Positions 28,242 to 36,133 of a stretch of DNA of 64,000 nt are shown in pieces; the stretch's first letter is position 1, and each line of letters begins with the position of its first letter. This stretch comes from Caulobacter sp. NIBR2454 (GTDB lineage: Bacteria > Pseudomonadota > Alphaproteobacteria > Caulobacterales > Caulobacteraceae), in the NCBI RefSeq assembly GCF_027474405.1, contig NZ_CP114871.1, positions 1,187,001 to 1,251,000 on the forward strand, read 5' to 3'. The notes below the pieces were generated by a model, which was not told where the DNA came from, did not search any database, and saw only the letters and a program-made list of their open reading frames with translations. The translations under genes and the position numbers were made by a program.

Positions 28242-28312
28242 GATGACTCTCCTAATATCCCCCCGCCGGAGGGAGAGCCGGCGGACGACGCATAGTGCGT
28301 TTTTAAACGCAA

Positions 28313-28918
28313 CTATGTCAAGCGAATGGCTTCGCTTACGTCCTCGATGGGATCGGCGGCGACCATGGCGCGCAGCGCGGGAACAACATCCTGCGGACGT
28401 TCGACCACCCGCCACGCGTCGTTGAACGAGGCGGGGGTGAAGCCCGTGTCGATGGTGTGCTGGAACAGCTTGAACAACGGCTCCCAGAACCCGTCAGGGC
28501 TGTAGAAGACCACCGGCTTGTCATGCAGGTTCAGCCGCCGCCAGGACAGCAGCTCGACGATCTCTTCCAGGGTGCCGACGCCGCCGGGCAGGACGACGAA
28601 GGCGTCGGAGCTGTCGAACAGGCCCTTCTTGCGCTCGGCCATGGTCTCGACGACCTGGGTCTCGACCTTGGTCAGGGGCCGCTCGGTGCCGATCAGGAAG
28701 CTGGGGATGATTCCCAGCACCCGGCCGCCGGCGTCGTGGGCCGCGCCTGCGCTGGCGCCCATCAGGCCGACCCCGCCGCCGCCGTAGACCAGGCGCAGGC
28801 CGGCGCGGGCGAATTCGCGCCCGACTTCGGCGGCGTCCTGCAACAATTGGGGATTAACGGCGTCGGAGGACCCGCAATAGACGCAGACCGAATCCAGACG
28901 CCTGGACTCGTGCGACAT
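28313..28918 (-). CDS. LOG family protein (cytokinin riboside 5'-monophosphate phosphoribohydrolase type)
   Basis: A 201-aa Rossmann-fold protein with both LOG signatures: G-G-G-G-V-G-L-M-G and P-G-G-V-G-T-L-E-E (the PGGxGTxxE active-site motif with its catalytic Glu). Members split nucleoside monophosphates into base plus ribose 5-phosphate; the bacterial substrate is often AMP-like. Ends ...E-A-I-R-L-T. It is divergent from the lipoprotein at 29039 across a gap containing a 21-bp dyad. Confidence 0.92.
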   Translation of the reverse strand: MSHESRRLDSVCVYCGSSDAVNPQLLQDAAEVGREFARAGLRLVYGGGGVGLMGASAGAAHDAGGRVLGIIPSFLIGTERPLTKVETQVVETMAERKKGLFDSSDAFVVLPGGVGTLEEIVELLSWRRLNLHDKPVVFYSPDGFWEPLFKLFQHTIDTGFTPASFNDAWRVVERPQDVVPALRAMVAADPIEDVSEAIRLT

Positions 28919-28972
28919 GGTCGGTCACTCCAGGAAAGAACGTTGGGCGCGCTTGAAGGCGCGTCTTTTGAT

Positions 28973-28993
28973 CACGATCTGGCTGTGATCGTG
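28973..28993. promoter_or_regulatory. 21-bp dyad in the divergent LOG/lipoprotein gap
   Basis: CACGATC, 7 bases, GATCGTG is a perfect 7-bp dyad of operator size. A second small GC stem (GCGCGC / GCGCGT plus CTTTT) lies at about 28947-28969 beside the LOG start. No matching regulator is recognisable nearby. Confidence 0.35.
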
Positions 28994-29038
28994 TGACACC
29001 AACATCGGATGTCGGCGGCGAGGTTGCAAGGATTGAGC

Positions 29039-29845
29039 GTGAAGCGGGCTGGAACGATCTTTGGCGCGTCCGTCGCGGTCGCCGGCATTCTAGCGCTCGG
29101 CGGATGCGAACGCGAGCGAACCGCCGCCTGGAGCGCCCAGGCCCCCGCGCCGCCGCCGGACGCCGCGGAGGCCGCCTATATGGCGCCGCCAACCGTCCTG
29201 ACTGTCGAGCGAGCGGGCGATAATCTGCGCCTGTCCGGCAAGGCGGCGCCAGGCGCTCGCGTACGCATGGGGGCCCCGACGGGCGAGACGCTGTTTGCGA
29301 CGGCCAATGCCGACGGCGGCTGGAGTGTGGTCGCGCCGCGCGGCGACGGACCTCGCCTGTTCGGCCTGTCCATGATGCTGGACGACCGAACGGTGCAAGC
29401 GGAAGGCTATGTGCTGGTCACGCCCACCGGCCAGGCCGCCATCTTGCGAGCCGGGGCGGGCGCCAATGTCATCGCCGGCGCGGGCACACGTCCGCAAATC
29501 CTTGCGCTCGACTATGACCAGGAGGGCGGGGCGGTGGTCTCCGGCCTGGCCGTCCCCGACACGCCCCTGGAGATTCGCGTCGATGGAATCACCCGGGGGC
29601 AGGGCGAGGCCGACAGCCAAGGGCGGTTCACGCTTCCCCTGAGCCGGCCGCTGGACCCGGGCTCCTATCAGATCGTGGCGGCCGGTCAGGGCGGCGAAGA
29701 TACGTCGCTGCTGTCGATGCAGGCGGTGGCGCCGCTGACCGCCGGACCGTTCCAGGGCGCCCGTGAGGCGAACGGCTGGCGGATCGACTGGATGACCCCC
29801 GCGGGCGGGGTGCAGACCACAATCGTCATGGAGGCGGGCGCTTGA
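29039..29845 (+). CDS. Putative lipoprotein with Ig/carboxypeptidase-regulatory-like repeats
   Basis: A 268-aa exported protein. GTG 29039 is preferred because AAGGA lies six bases upstream and the lipobox L-A-L-G-G-C then falls at residue 23; ATG 29009 lacks a site. After a Pro/Ala linker there are two similar beta modules: L-R-L-S-G-K-A-A-P-G-A-R-V-R then A-N-A-D-G-G-W-S, and V-S-G-L-A-V-P-D-T-P-L-E-I-R-V then S-Q-G-R-F-T-L-P. The second reads like the first with about 100 residues between. Coupled to the following ABC exporter by a TTGA overlap. Confidence 0.75.
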   Translation: MKRAGTIFGASVAVAGILALGGCERERTAAWSAQAPAPPPDAAEAAYMAPPTVLTVERAGDNLRLSGKAAPGARVRMGAPTGETLFATANADGGWSVVAPRGDGPRLFGLSMMLDDRTVQAEGYVLVTPTGQAAILRAGAGANVIAGAGTRPQILALDYDQEGGAVVSGLAVPDTPLEIRVDGITRGQGEADSQGRFTLPLSRPLDPGSYQIVAAGQGGEDTSLLSMQAVAPLTAGPFQGAREANGWRIDWMTPAGGVQTTIVMEAGA

Positions 29846-31704
29846 GCCTGCGGGCGGCCGCGCCCTCGCGGCGACGGGATGCCGCGCCGGAACCGCAGGT
29901 GAAGGCCAAGCCATTGACGGCCCTGGCGGATCTGGGCCGCCTGCTGCTGCGATCGGACACGCCCGGCCTGAAATGGCGTTTGGGCGTGGCGCTTTTCCTC
30001 ACCGTGGTCGGCAAGGCGCTGGGCGTGGTCGGGCCGCTGCTGCTGGGCGCGGCGGTGAACAGGCTGAGCGCCGGCCAAGGCGGCGTGGCGGCGGTGACCT
30101 TCGCCTTCGCAGGCCTTGCGCTCGGCTGGGCTCTGATCCGCTTCATATCCTATGCGGCGCCCCAGGCGCGGGATGCGATCTTCACGCCCGTGGCCCAAGC
30201 GGCGCAGGCCAAGGCGGCGACCGAGACCTTCGCCCACGCGCTGTCGCTGTCGATCGACTTTCACCAGACCAAGCGCACGGGCGCCCTGTCGCGCACCATC
30301 GATCGCGGGGCGCGGTCCATGGATTTTCTGGTCCGCTTCCTGGTGTTCAACATCGGGCCGACGATCCTGGAACTGCTCATGGCCGCCGTGGTGCTGGCCA
30401 AGGCCTTCGACTGGCGGTTCGCCCTGACGGCGGTGGCGACGGTGGCGATCTACGCCTGGATCACCCTGAGCATCTCCAACTGGCGCATCGAGCATCGACG
30501 CGAACTGAACGAGGCCGACAGCGAGGCGGCCGGCCGGGCGGTTGACGCCCTTCTGAACTACGAGACGGTCAAGGCTTTCGGCGCCGAGGCGCGGGCGGCG
30601 TACGGCTATGAGCAGGCCATGCGGGCCTACGGCCGGGCGCAGGTGAAGTCCACCACTTCGCTGAGCCTGCTGAACGTGGCGCAGTCGGCGATCCTGAGCC
30701 TGGGGCTGGGCGTCATGGCGGTGCTGGCGGGAGCGGAGGTGGCCGCCGGCCGCATCGGCCCGGGGGACGTGACCGCCTCCATCCTGATCCTGATCAACCT
30801 GTACAACCCGCTAAATATCCTCGGTTTCGCCTATCGCGAGATCCGCCAGGCCTTCATCGACATGGAGGCGATGATGGACCTGCGCCGGCAGAAGCCGGAG
30901 GTCGCCGAGGCGCCGGACGCCATCGACCTGCCGCCTTGCGACAGTCGCGGCGGCACGGTGGCTTTCGAGGACGTCTCCTTCCGCCACGGCGCGCGGGCTG
31001 AGGGGATCAGCGAGGTCAGCTTCGTCGCCGCGCCCGGGACGACCACGGCCCTCGTCGGACCGTCCGGGGCGGGCAAGACGACCCTGGTGCGCCTGGCCTT
31101 GCGCCTGATCGATCCGCAGCAGGGGCGGGTGACCTTGGACGGGGCCGACCTGCGCGACCTGAAACAGCCGGCCCTGCGCCGCGCGGTGGCGCTGGTGCCG
31201 CAGGATGTGGCGCTGTTCAACGACACCCTGGCCGCCAATATCGGCTTCGCCCGACCGGACGCCGGCGAGGATGAGATATGGGCCGCCGCTCGCGCCGCCG
31301 AGCTCGGCGCGTTCATCGAGGGGCTGCCGGAAGGCATGGCGACCAAGGTCGGCGAGCGGGGCCTGAAGCTGTCGGGCGGGGAGCGGCAGCGCGTCGGCAT
31401 CGCCCGCGCCCTTCTGGCCGAGCCGCGCGTGCTGATCCTCGACGAGGCGACCAGCGCCCTGGACAGCCGCACCGAGGCGGCGATCCAGGAAACGCTGAGA
31501 AAGGCGCGGCGCGGCCGCACGACCCTGGTGGTGGCGCACCGCCTGTCGACCATCGTCGACGCCGACCAGATTCTGGTGCTGCGGCGGGGTAAGATCGTCG
31601 AGCATGGCGATCACGCCGCCTTGCTGGCGGCCGGCGGCGAATATGCCGCCCTATGGCGTCGCCAGACGCGCGACGGGGCGCTATCAGAAGCGGGACAGTC
31701 CTAA
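29842..31704 (+). CDS. Atm1-type ABC transporter (membrane plus ATPase domains)
   Basis: A 620-aa half-transporter with an N-terminal six-span domain (from about residue 45 to 330) and a C-terminal ATPase: Walker A G-P-S-G-A-G-K-T-T, signature L-S-G-G-E-R-Q-R, Walker B L-I-L-D-E-A-T-S. The membrane-domain stretch Y-E-T-V-K-A-F-G-A-E with L-S-R-T-I-D-R-G resembles Atm1/HMT exporters of glutathione-linked or sulfur-containing compounds. TTG start overlaps the lipoprotein stop (TTGA). The lipoprotein partner is unusual and could act at the periplasmic side. Confidence 0.9.
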   Translation: MSLRAAAPSRRRDAAPEPQVKAKPLTALADLGRLLLRSDTPGLKWRLGVALFLTVVGKALGVVGPLLLGAAVNRLSAGQGGVAAVTFAFAGLALGWALIRFISYAAPQARDAIFTPVAQAAQAKAATETFAHALSLSIDFHQTKRTGALSRTIDRGARSMDFLVRFLVFNIGPTILELLMAAVVLAKAFDWRFALTAVATVAIYAWITLSISNWRIEHRRELNEADSEAAGRAVDALLNYETVKAFGAEARAAYGYEQAMRAYGRAQVKSTTSLSLLNVAQSAILSLGLGVMAVLAGAEVAAGRIGPGDVTASILILINLYNPLNILGFAYREIRQAFIDMEAMMDLRRQKPEVAEAPDAIDLPPCDSRGGTVAFEDVSFRHGARAEGISEVSFVAAPGTTTALVGPSGAGKTTLVRLALRLIDPQQGRVTLDGADLRDLKQPALRRAVALVPQDVALFNDTLAANIGFARPDAGEDEIWAAARAAELGAFIEGLPEGMATKVGERGLKLSGGERQRVGIARALLAEPRVLILDEATSALDSRTEAAIQETLRKARRGRTTLVVAHRLSTIVDADQILVLRRGKIVEHGDHAALLAAGGEYAALWRRQTRDGALSEAGQS

Positions 31705-31716
31705 AGGAGCGCCGCG

Positions 31717-32157
31717 ATGGAATATCTGCACACCATGGTCCGGGTGAAGGACCTCGACGCGGCGCTGGCCTTCTATTGCGGCGGCCTGGGCTTGGTCGAA
31801 GCCTATCGGACCGAGAACGAGAAGGGGCGCTTCACCTTGGTGTTCCTGGCCGCGCCCGGCGACATGGACAAGGTCCGGGAAGGCAAGAGCCCGCTGGTCG
31901 AACTGACCTACAACTGGGATGTCGAGGACTATGGCGGCGGCCGTAACTTTGGCCACCTGGCCTATCGCGTCGACGATATCTACGGCCTTTGCCAGCACCT
32001 GATGGACAAGGGCGTGACGATCAACCGTCCGCCTCGCGACGGCCACATGGCCTTTGTCCGCTCGCCAGACGGCATCTCAATCGAGCTGCTGCAGAAGGGT
32101 GATAATCTGCCGCCCGCCGAGCCGTGGGCGTCGATGCCCAACACCGGGGTCTGGTAA
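31717..32157 (+). CDS. gloA: Lactoylglutathione lyase (glyoxalase I)
   Basis: A 146-aa VOC-fold metalloenzyme. The four expected ligands are visible: H5, E62, H80 and E123. It converts methylglyoxal-glutathione hemithioacetal to S-lactoylglutathione in the cytoplasm. Key contexts are [10 protein letters not shown] near the N-terminus and L-V-E-L-T-Y-N-W and G-H-L-A-Y-R-V. It starts 13 bases after the ABC exporter with a good GGAG site, so it is likely in the same operon. Confidence 0.92.
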   Translation: MEYLHTMVRVKDLDAALAFYCGGLGLVEAYRTENEKGRFTLVFLAAPGDMDKVREGKSPLVELTYNWDVEDYGGGRNFGHLAYRVDDIYGLCQHLMDKGVTINRPPRDGHMAFVRSPDGISIELLQKGDNLPPAEPWASMPNTGVW

Positions 32158-32161
32158 GCCG

Positions 32162-32527
32162 CTACTCCGCCTTCTGGCAGACGAACTCCACCAGGTGGCC
32201 ATCAGGATCGCGCAGGTAGCCGGCGTAGTAATTCTCATGGATGGCGGGAGCGAGGGCTGGCGGACGATCCTGCTTGCCGCCCGGCGCGCCGGCGCCCGCC
32301 TCGAAGCATGCGTTGACGCTGGCCCGGTCCGGCGCGGCGAAGGCGTAGTGGACCTTCTGTGAAGTCCCGCCAGCGGTGACGAAGAAGTCCAGGCCGTGGG
32401 CGTCGCCGAAGCCCTTCTTGATCTCCTCGTCCACCTTCAGGGCGTAGCCCAGCGGCGCCAGAACCTTCGAATAGAAGGCGGCGGCGAGGTCGAGGTCGGT
32501 GCTTTTCAGTTCGAGGTGGTCGAGCAA
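32162..32527 (-). CDS. VOC family protein
   Basis: A 121-aa glyoxalase/bleomycin-resistance fold protein (L-D-H-L-E-L-K-S-T-D-L-D then the closing R-D-P-D-G-H-L-V-E-F-V). TTG 32527 is preferred: GGAG lies seven bases upstream and the domain starts exactly there. ATG at 32566 or 32626 would add 13 or 33 non-conserved residues without a site. The substrate is unknown. It is divergent from the Lrp-type regulator and convergent with gloA four bases away. Confidence 0.8.
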   Translation of the reverse strand: MLDHLELKSTDLDLAAAFYSKVLAPLGYALKVDEEIKKGFGDAHGLDFFVTAGGTSQKVHYAFAAPDRASVNACFEAGAGAPGGKQDRPPALAPAIHENYYAGYLRDPDGHLVEFVCQKAE

Positions 32528-32663
32528 GTCGCGGCTCCGGGTGGTCGTCGTGGGAAGCGGCACCATATCGACGAGGCCGTGCGGAAGGGGCGCAAAGTCC
32601 GAGCCGTTTGCGCGCGGAATCGCCATGATGGCGCACCGGAATGCTCGAATCGCGCGGGGACCC

Positions 32664-33125
32664 ATGATCGACAGCTTCGACGCCAAGCTCCTGGCGGCCC
32701 TGCAGCAGGATAACCAGCAGACTGGCGCTCAACTGGCCGGGAAGGTGGGTCTGTCCTCGGCCGCGTGCCTGCGGCGAGCCCAACGCCTGCGCGACGAGGG
32801 GGTGATCGCCGCCGACGTGTCGGTGGTGGCCCCGGAGAAGGTCGGGCGCGGCCTGACCATGATCGTGTTGGTCGAACTGGAGCGTGAACAGGCGGACCTG
32901 ATCGACGCCTTCAAGGCTGAGATGACCGCCGCGCCGGAGGTGATGCAATGCTGGTACGTCACCGGCCGCGCGGACTTCGTCGTCACCCTGACCGTCCGCG
33001 ACATGGCCGACTATCAGGCCTTCACGACGCGCTTCTTCGACAATCCGAACGTCCGGGGGTTCGAGACGCTGGTGGCGATGGATCGGGTGAAATTCGGCGC
33101 GGCACTGCCGATTGCGGCTGACTAG
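32664..33125 (+). CDS. Lrp/AsnC family transcriptional regulator
   Basis: A 153-aa protein with an N-terminal helix-turn-helix (D-A-K-L-L-A-A-L-Q then L-A-G-K-V-G-L-S-S-A-A-C-L-R-R) and a C-terminal RAM domain (V-M-Q-C-W-Y-V-T-G-R-A-D-F-V-V-T-L). Amino-acid-responsive Lrp proteins often control a neighbour; the divergent VOC gene is the candidate. ATG 32664 begins M-I-D-S-F-D as in the family. An in-frame ORF runs upstream but lacks a site. Confidence 0.92.
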   Translation: MIDSFDAKLLAALQQDNQQTGAQLAGKVGLSSAACLRRAQRLRDEGVIAADVSVVAPEKVGRGLTMIVLVELEREQADLIDAFKAEMTAAPEVMQCWYVTGRADFVVTLTVRDMADYQAFTTRFFDNPNVRGFETLVAMDRVKFGAALPIAAD

Positions 33126-33271
33126 AGGCTGTTTGGCAATCGGCGCATAGGGAAGCGCAACCGGCCCCCGAAACTGTGACGCTTGTTACAGATTGCAGCC
33201 CAACAACGGCCGTGCCGCCGGGCGAGGTCCGCTAAGGCGCCGCTTGTGGCGTCATTAGTCAGGATAAGAAA

Positions 33272-33814
33272 ATGAAGCTGCATCATATGGTGATCTCCGC
33301 GATGCTGGTCGCGGCCGCGCCGGTTGTCGGCCAAGCGCAGACGCCCTCGACGACAAGTCTCTACGGATCGTTGGCCTACGCCGATACGACGACCTTCCAG
33401 GACGTGAACTACGGCTCGGTCGTGGGCCGCCTCGGCGCCCGTTTCGGCCGCTTTGTTGGGGTGGAGGGAGAGCTGGGCCTCGGCGTCAACGGCGACAAGC
33501 ATTTCCTCAACGACACCGTGGTGCGCGATGACCTGAAGCGACAGCTGGCGGGCTATGTCGTCGGCTATGCGCCGTTAAAGCCCAACCTGGATCTGTTCGC
33601 CCGCGTCGGTTACGGCCAGACCAAGTCCGAACTGGACTACAGTGGCGCGATCTCCGGCTCGTACAAGGACACGGCCACGTCCTGGAACTATGGCCTCGGC
33701 GTGCAGTACTTCCTCGACGGCTCCAACGGCGTACGCCTCGACTACACCCACCAGAACTTCGACTACGACCGCAACGCCGACGTCTGGTCGATCGGCTATA
33801 CGCGCCGCTTCTAG
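33272..33814 (+). CDS. Outer-membrane beta-barrel protein (OmpA/opacity-like)
   Basis: A 180-aa protein with signal peptide 1-23 (ends V-V-G-Q-A-Q), then alternating beta strands: L-Y-G-S-L-A-Y, G-A-R-F-G-R-F-V-G-V-E-G-E-L-G-L-G-V, L-D-L-F-A-R-V-G-Y-G, and the C-terminal aromatic strand W-S-I-G-Y-T-R-R-F. Eight-strand porin-like size. The promoter gap 33126-33271 has an imperfect dyad CTGTGAC / GTTACAG at 33174-33191. The role is probably structural or adhesion-related; no specific function can be given. Confidence 0.85.
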   Translation: MKLHHMVISAMLVAAAPVVGQAQTPSTTSLYGSLAYADTTTFQDVNYGSVVGRLGARFGRFVGVEGELGLGVNGDKHFLNDTVVRDDLKRQLAGYVVGYAPLKPNLDLFARVGYGQTKSELDYSGAISGSYKDTATSWNYGLGVQYFLDGSNGVRLDYTHQNFDYDRNADVWSIGYTRRF

Positions 33815-33839
33815 GCGTGCGAACAGGATGGCGCACGCC
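33814..33839 (+). terminator. Hairpin after the outer-membrane protein gene
   Basis: The stem GGCGTGCG / CGCACGCC of 8 bp with a 10-base loop begins at the final base of the stop codon. It has no T-tract, so it is a weak terminator candidate. Confidence 0.35.
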
Positions 33840-33905
33840 GAAGCGTCGAGGTTGGGGGACTTCATGCTGTCAGGAAGGATCGCCGGTCGGCGATGTTCTG
33901 GGACC

Positions 33906-33980
33906 TGGCTCCGCGGGTAGGATTCGAACCTACGACCAGCCGGTTAACAGCCGGCTGCTCTACCACTGAGCTACCGCGGA
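33906..33980 (-). tRNA. tRNA-Asn (anticodon GTT)
   Basis: The minus strand folds as a cloverleaf: acceptor TCCGCGG / CCGCGGA, anticodon arm with loop carrying GTT, T-arm GTTCGAAT, discriminator G and an encoded CCA (75 nt with CCA). It is a single gene with no tRNA neighbours, not in a cluster. Confidence 0.97.
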
Positions 33981-34046
33981 TCAGGTGCCTCAGAAGAGGT
34001 GGGGGCTATAGCCTCCGCTGACGGGGCGCGCAAGCGTCTGTGCTCA

Positions 34047-34075
34047 GAAAAACAGCCCGGCGCGAACCGGGCTGT
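34047..34075 (-). terminator. Terminator of the GT4 gene
   Basis: The 9-bp stem ACAGCCCGG / CCGGGCTGT with a 6-base loop is followed on the minus strand by a run of five T. It lies 45 bases beyond the glycosyltransferase stop. Confidence 0.88.
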
Positions 34076-34119
34076 GGAAAGTTCAGATTGGCGGGTGTCT
34101 CCAAGAAGACGATCCACGC

Positions 34120-35166
34120 TCAGGCTGACGCGGTTAATCGGGAATTAAGCCCGCGACCGCTGGGCGCCAGCAGGTTGCGATAGACCTCGAGATAGCCATC
34201 GACCATGCGCTCCACCGTGAACCGCGCCTCGACCGCCGCGCGGCAGGCGATGCGGTCGATGGTGTGAATCCGGGTGAGGGCGTCGGCCGCCTCGTCCAGC
34301 GATTCGACCAGGAAGCCGGTGACGCCGTGGTCGATCAGTTCGGGCATGGAACCTCGGTTCATGGCGATCACCGGCGTGCCGCAGGCCATGGCCTCGACCA
34401 CGCTCAGGCCGAACGGCTCGTCGAAATTGATCAGGTGCAGCAGAGCGCGGGCCTTGCCCAGGATGCGAGCGCGTTCGGCTCCGCCCACCGCGCCGATGAA
34501 GCGGACACGGTCACCGTCGATTCCCGGCGCCACGTCGCGGTCGAAATAGCCCTGATCCTGGATGATGCCGGCCATGGTCATCCGGCGGTTCGTGCGGCGC
34601 GCCAGTTCGACAGCCTCCGCCGCGCCCTTGTCGGGATGGATGCGGCCGAAGAACAGGAGGTCATCGGTCCCCTCCGCGTCGAAGGGGAAGTCGTCGAGCT
34701 TGATCCCGTGATGCACCGTGGCGGCGTAGTTGAGGGCCGAATGGCGATTGGCGTCGCTGATAGAGACATAGGCTCCGGCGTCGTCGTAGCGGGCATAGAC
34801 CTCCACGATCGCCTCGGACGAGAAGCCATGGATGGTGGTGACCATCGGGGTGGGCGTCAGGCGCGAGAAGGCCAAGGGCACGAAGTCGGCTTGGTTGTGG
34901 ATGATGTCGAAATCCCCGGCCCGCTCGAAGACGTTGGCCACGTGCAGTGTCTCGGCCACCTTTACGTCCACGGGCGCTTCGGAATAGGCGCGCGGCACGA
35001 CCCACTCCAGCTTGCCGGCGGTCAGGGAGTCGCCGGTGGCGAACAGGGTCACGTCGATACCGCGCGCTACGAGGCCCTCTGTCAGCAGGCTGGTGGCCAA
35101 CTCCCACGGTCCGTACTGGCGCGGCGGCGTGCGCCACGAGATCGGCGCGAGCATAGCGATACGCAT
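34120..35166 (-). CDS. Glycosyltransferase family 4 protein
   Basis: A 348-aa GT-B fold enzyme. The N-terminal domain is M-R-I-A-M-L-A-P-I-S-W-R-T with P-P-R-Q-Y-G-P-W-E; the C-terminal domain has F-F-G-R-I-H-P-D-K-G, A-L-L-H-L-I-N-F-D-E-P-F-G-L-S-V-V-E-A-M-A-C-G-T-P-V-I (the E-x7-E nucleotide-sugar motif). Acts in the cytoplasm or on the inner face of the membrane; the acceptor is unknown. It is monocistronic. Its 3' end contains a chance or real CtrA-type TTAA-N7-TTAA (34134-34148). Confidence 0.92.
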   Translation of the reverse strand: MRIAMLAPISWRTPPRQYGPWELATSLLTEGLVARGIDVTLFATGDSLTAGKLEWVVPRAYSEAPVDVKVAETLHVANVFERAGDFDIIHNQADFVPLAFSRLTPTPMVTTIHGFSSEAIVEVYARYDDAGAYVSISDANRHSALNYAATVHHGIKLDDFPFDAEGTDDLLFFGRIHPDKGAAEAVELARRTNRRMTMAGIIQDQGYFDRDVAPGIDGDRVRFIGAVGGAERARILGKARALLHLINFDEPFGLSVVEAMACGTPVIAMNRGSMPELIDHGVTGFLVESLDEAADALTRIHTIDRIACRAAVEARFTVERMVDGYLEVYRNLLAPSGRGLNSRLTASA

Positions 35167-35247
35167 GAAAGGTCCCCTGCAGGCGGCGCGGTTGCACCGT
35201 CGCAGGAACGTGCGCCTGACAGCTAAGGTTTCATCTTATGGGAAGGT

Positions 35248-35299
35248 GACCGGTCGGGAGCGTCTCGTCGGGGGGGCGTAAGGTGCTCACCGACCGGTC
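35248..35299. repeat. Inverted 10-bp repeat with GACCGGTC cores upstream of GT4
   Basis: GACCGGTCGG at 35248-35257 and its complement CCGACCGGTC at 35290-35299 are 32 bases apart; each arm contains the palindrome GACCGGTC. They are 82 and 124 bases before the GT4 ATG. They may be operator half-sites. Confidence 0.4.
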
Positions 35300-35395
35300 T
35301 GTTCCCCCATGGAGTTTAATCCGCGCGGGACATTGCAGATAAAGCCCGCCTCGGCGTCGCGTTCCAAGCTTGAGCAAAAAAGTTGTGCTCCGCCG

Positions 35396-35914
35396 TTAAC
35401 GCGGCGGGATGGTCCACAGGTAGATCGTGTTGCCGTCCACCTCGCGCACCGCGTCGGGCTTCCACTCCCCCATGTCGAAGGCGTGGCTCACGACACGCGA
35501 CCCCGGCTTCAGTTCGCGCAGCAGCTTTGGCCGCAGGCGCAGGTTCAAGGTGTCCAGCAGATAGAGGGTGACGACGCTGGCCTCGCTGAGGTCGGCCTCG
35601 AACAGGTCGGTCTTGCGGAAGGTCGCCAGGTGATCGACGCGCTGGCGGCGCGCGATACGGGAGGCTTCTCGCACCAGGGCCACGTCGATCTCGATGCCGA
35701 CGGCGCGGACTCCGAAGCGCTTGGCCGCCGTGATCGGGATGCGCCCGTCGCCAGAGCCCAGATCGTAGAGCACGTCGCCGGGAGCCACCTTGGCCATCTC
35801 CAGCATGGCGTCCACCACGGGCTGTGGCGTCGCCACATAGATGACGTCCGGCTTGGGCGCGGCGAGGGCGGTTCCGGCGATGCAAAGGGAGAATAGGGCG
35901 GCGAGCAGCTTCAT
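35396..35914 (-). CDS. Exported class I SAM-dependent methyltransferase
   Basis: A 172-aa Rossmann-type methyltransferase: SAM loop D-L-G-S-G-D-G-R at residues 51-58, then V-G-I-E-I-D acidic loop. The first 19 residues are a convincing signal peptide (L-C-I-A-G-T-A-L-A-A-P). The Y-V-A-T-P-Q-P-V-V start with a D-L-G-S-G-D-G-R loop resembles the FAM173/ATPSCKMT protein-lysine methyltransferase group. SAM is not normally present in the periplasm, so either the signal is a membrane anchor or the protein is cytoplasmic. It is monocistronic. Confidence 0.8.
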   Translation of the reverse strand: MKLLAALFSLCIAGTALAAPKPDVIYVATPQPVVDAMLEMAKVAPGDVLYDLGSGDGRIPITAAKRFGVRAVGIEIDVALVREASRIARRQRVDHLATFRKTDLFEADLSEASVVTLYLLDTLNLRLRPKLLRELKPGSRVVSHAFDMGEWKPDAVREVDGNTIYLWTIPPR

Positions 35915-36133
35915 GCCGCCAAGGGAACACGCGCCGCTCCATACTGGAAGCGCCGTCCGTCAAAGCAACAAGGTAAGAGGAGGCTGGAGCGAGGCGCCGC
36001 TCCCCTCTACACATGTTGCGCTGTGCCGCCATGAATTCAGCACGGCGCACTACTGCCAGTGGCGAATGCGGGCGCCTATCGTCGATCGACCGTTGCGATT
36101 CTGACGGCGTGCTTTTGAATTCCAGGTGCTCCG

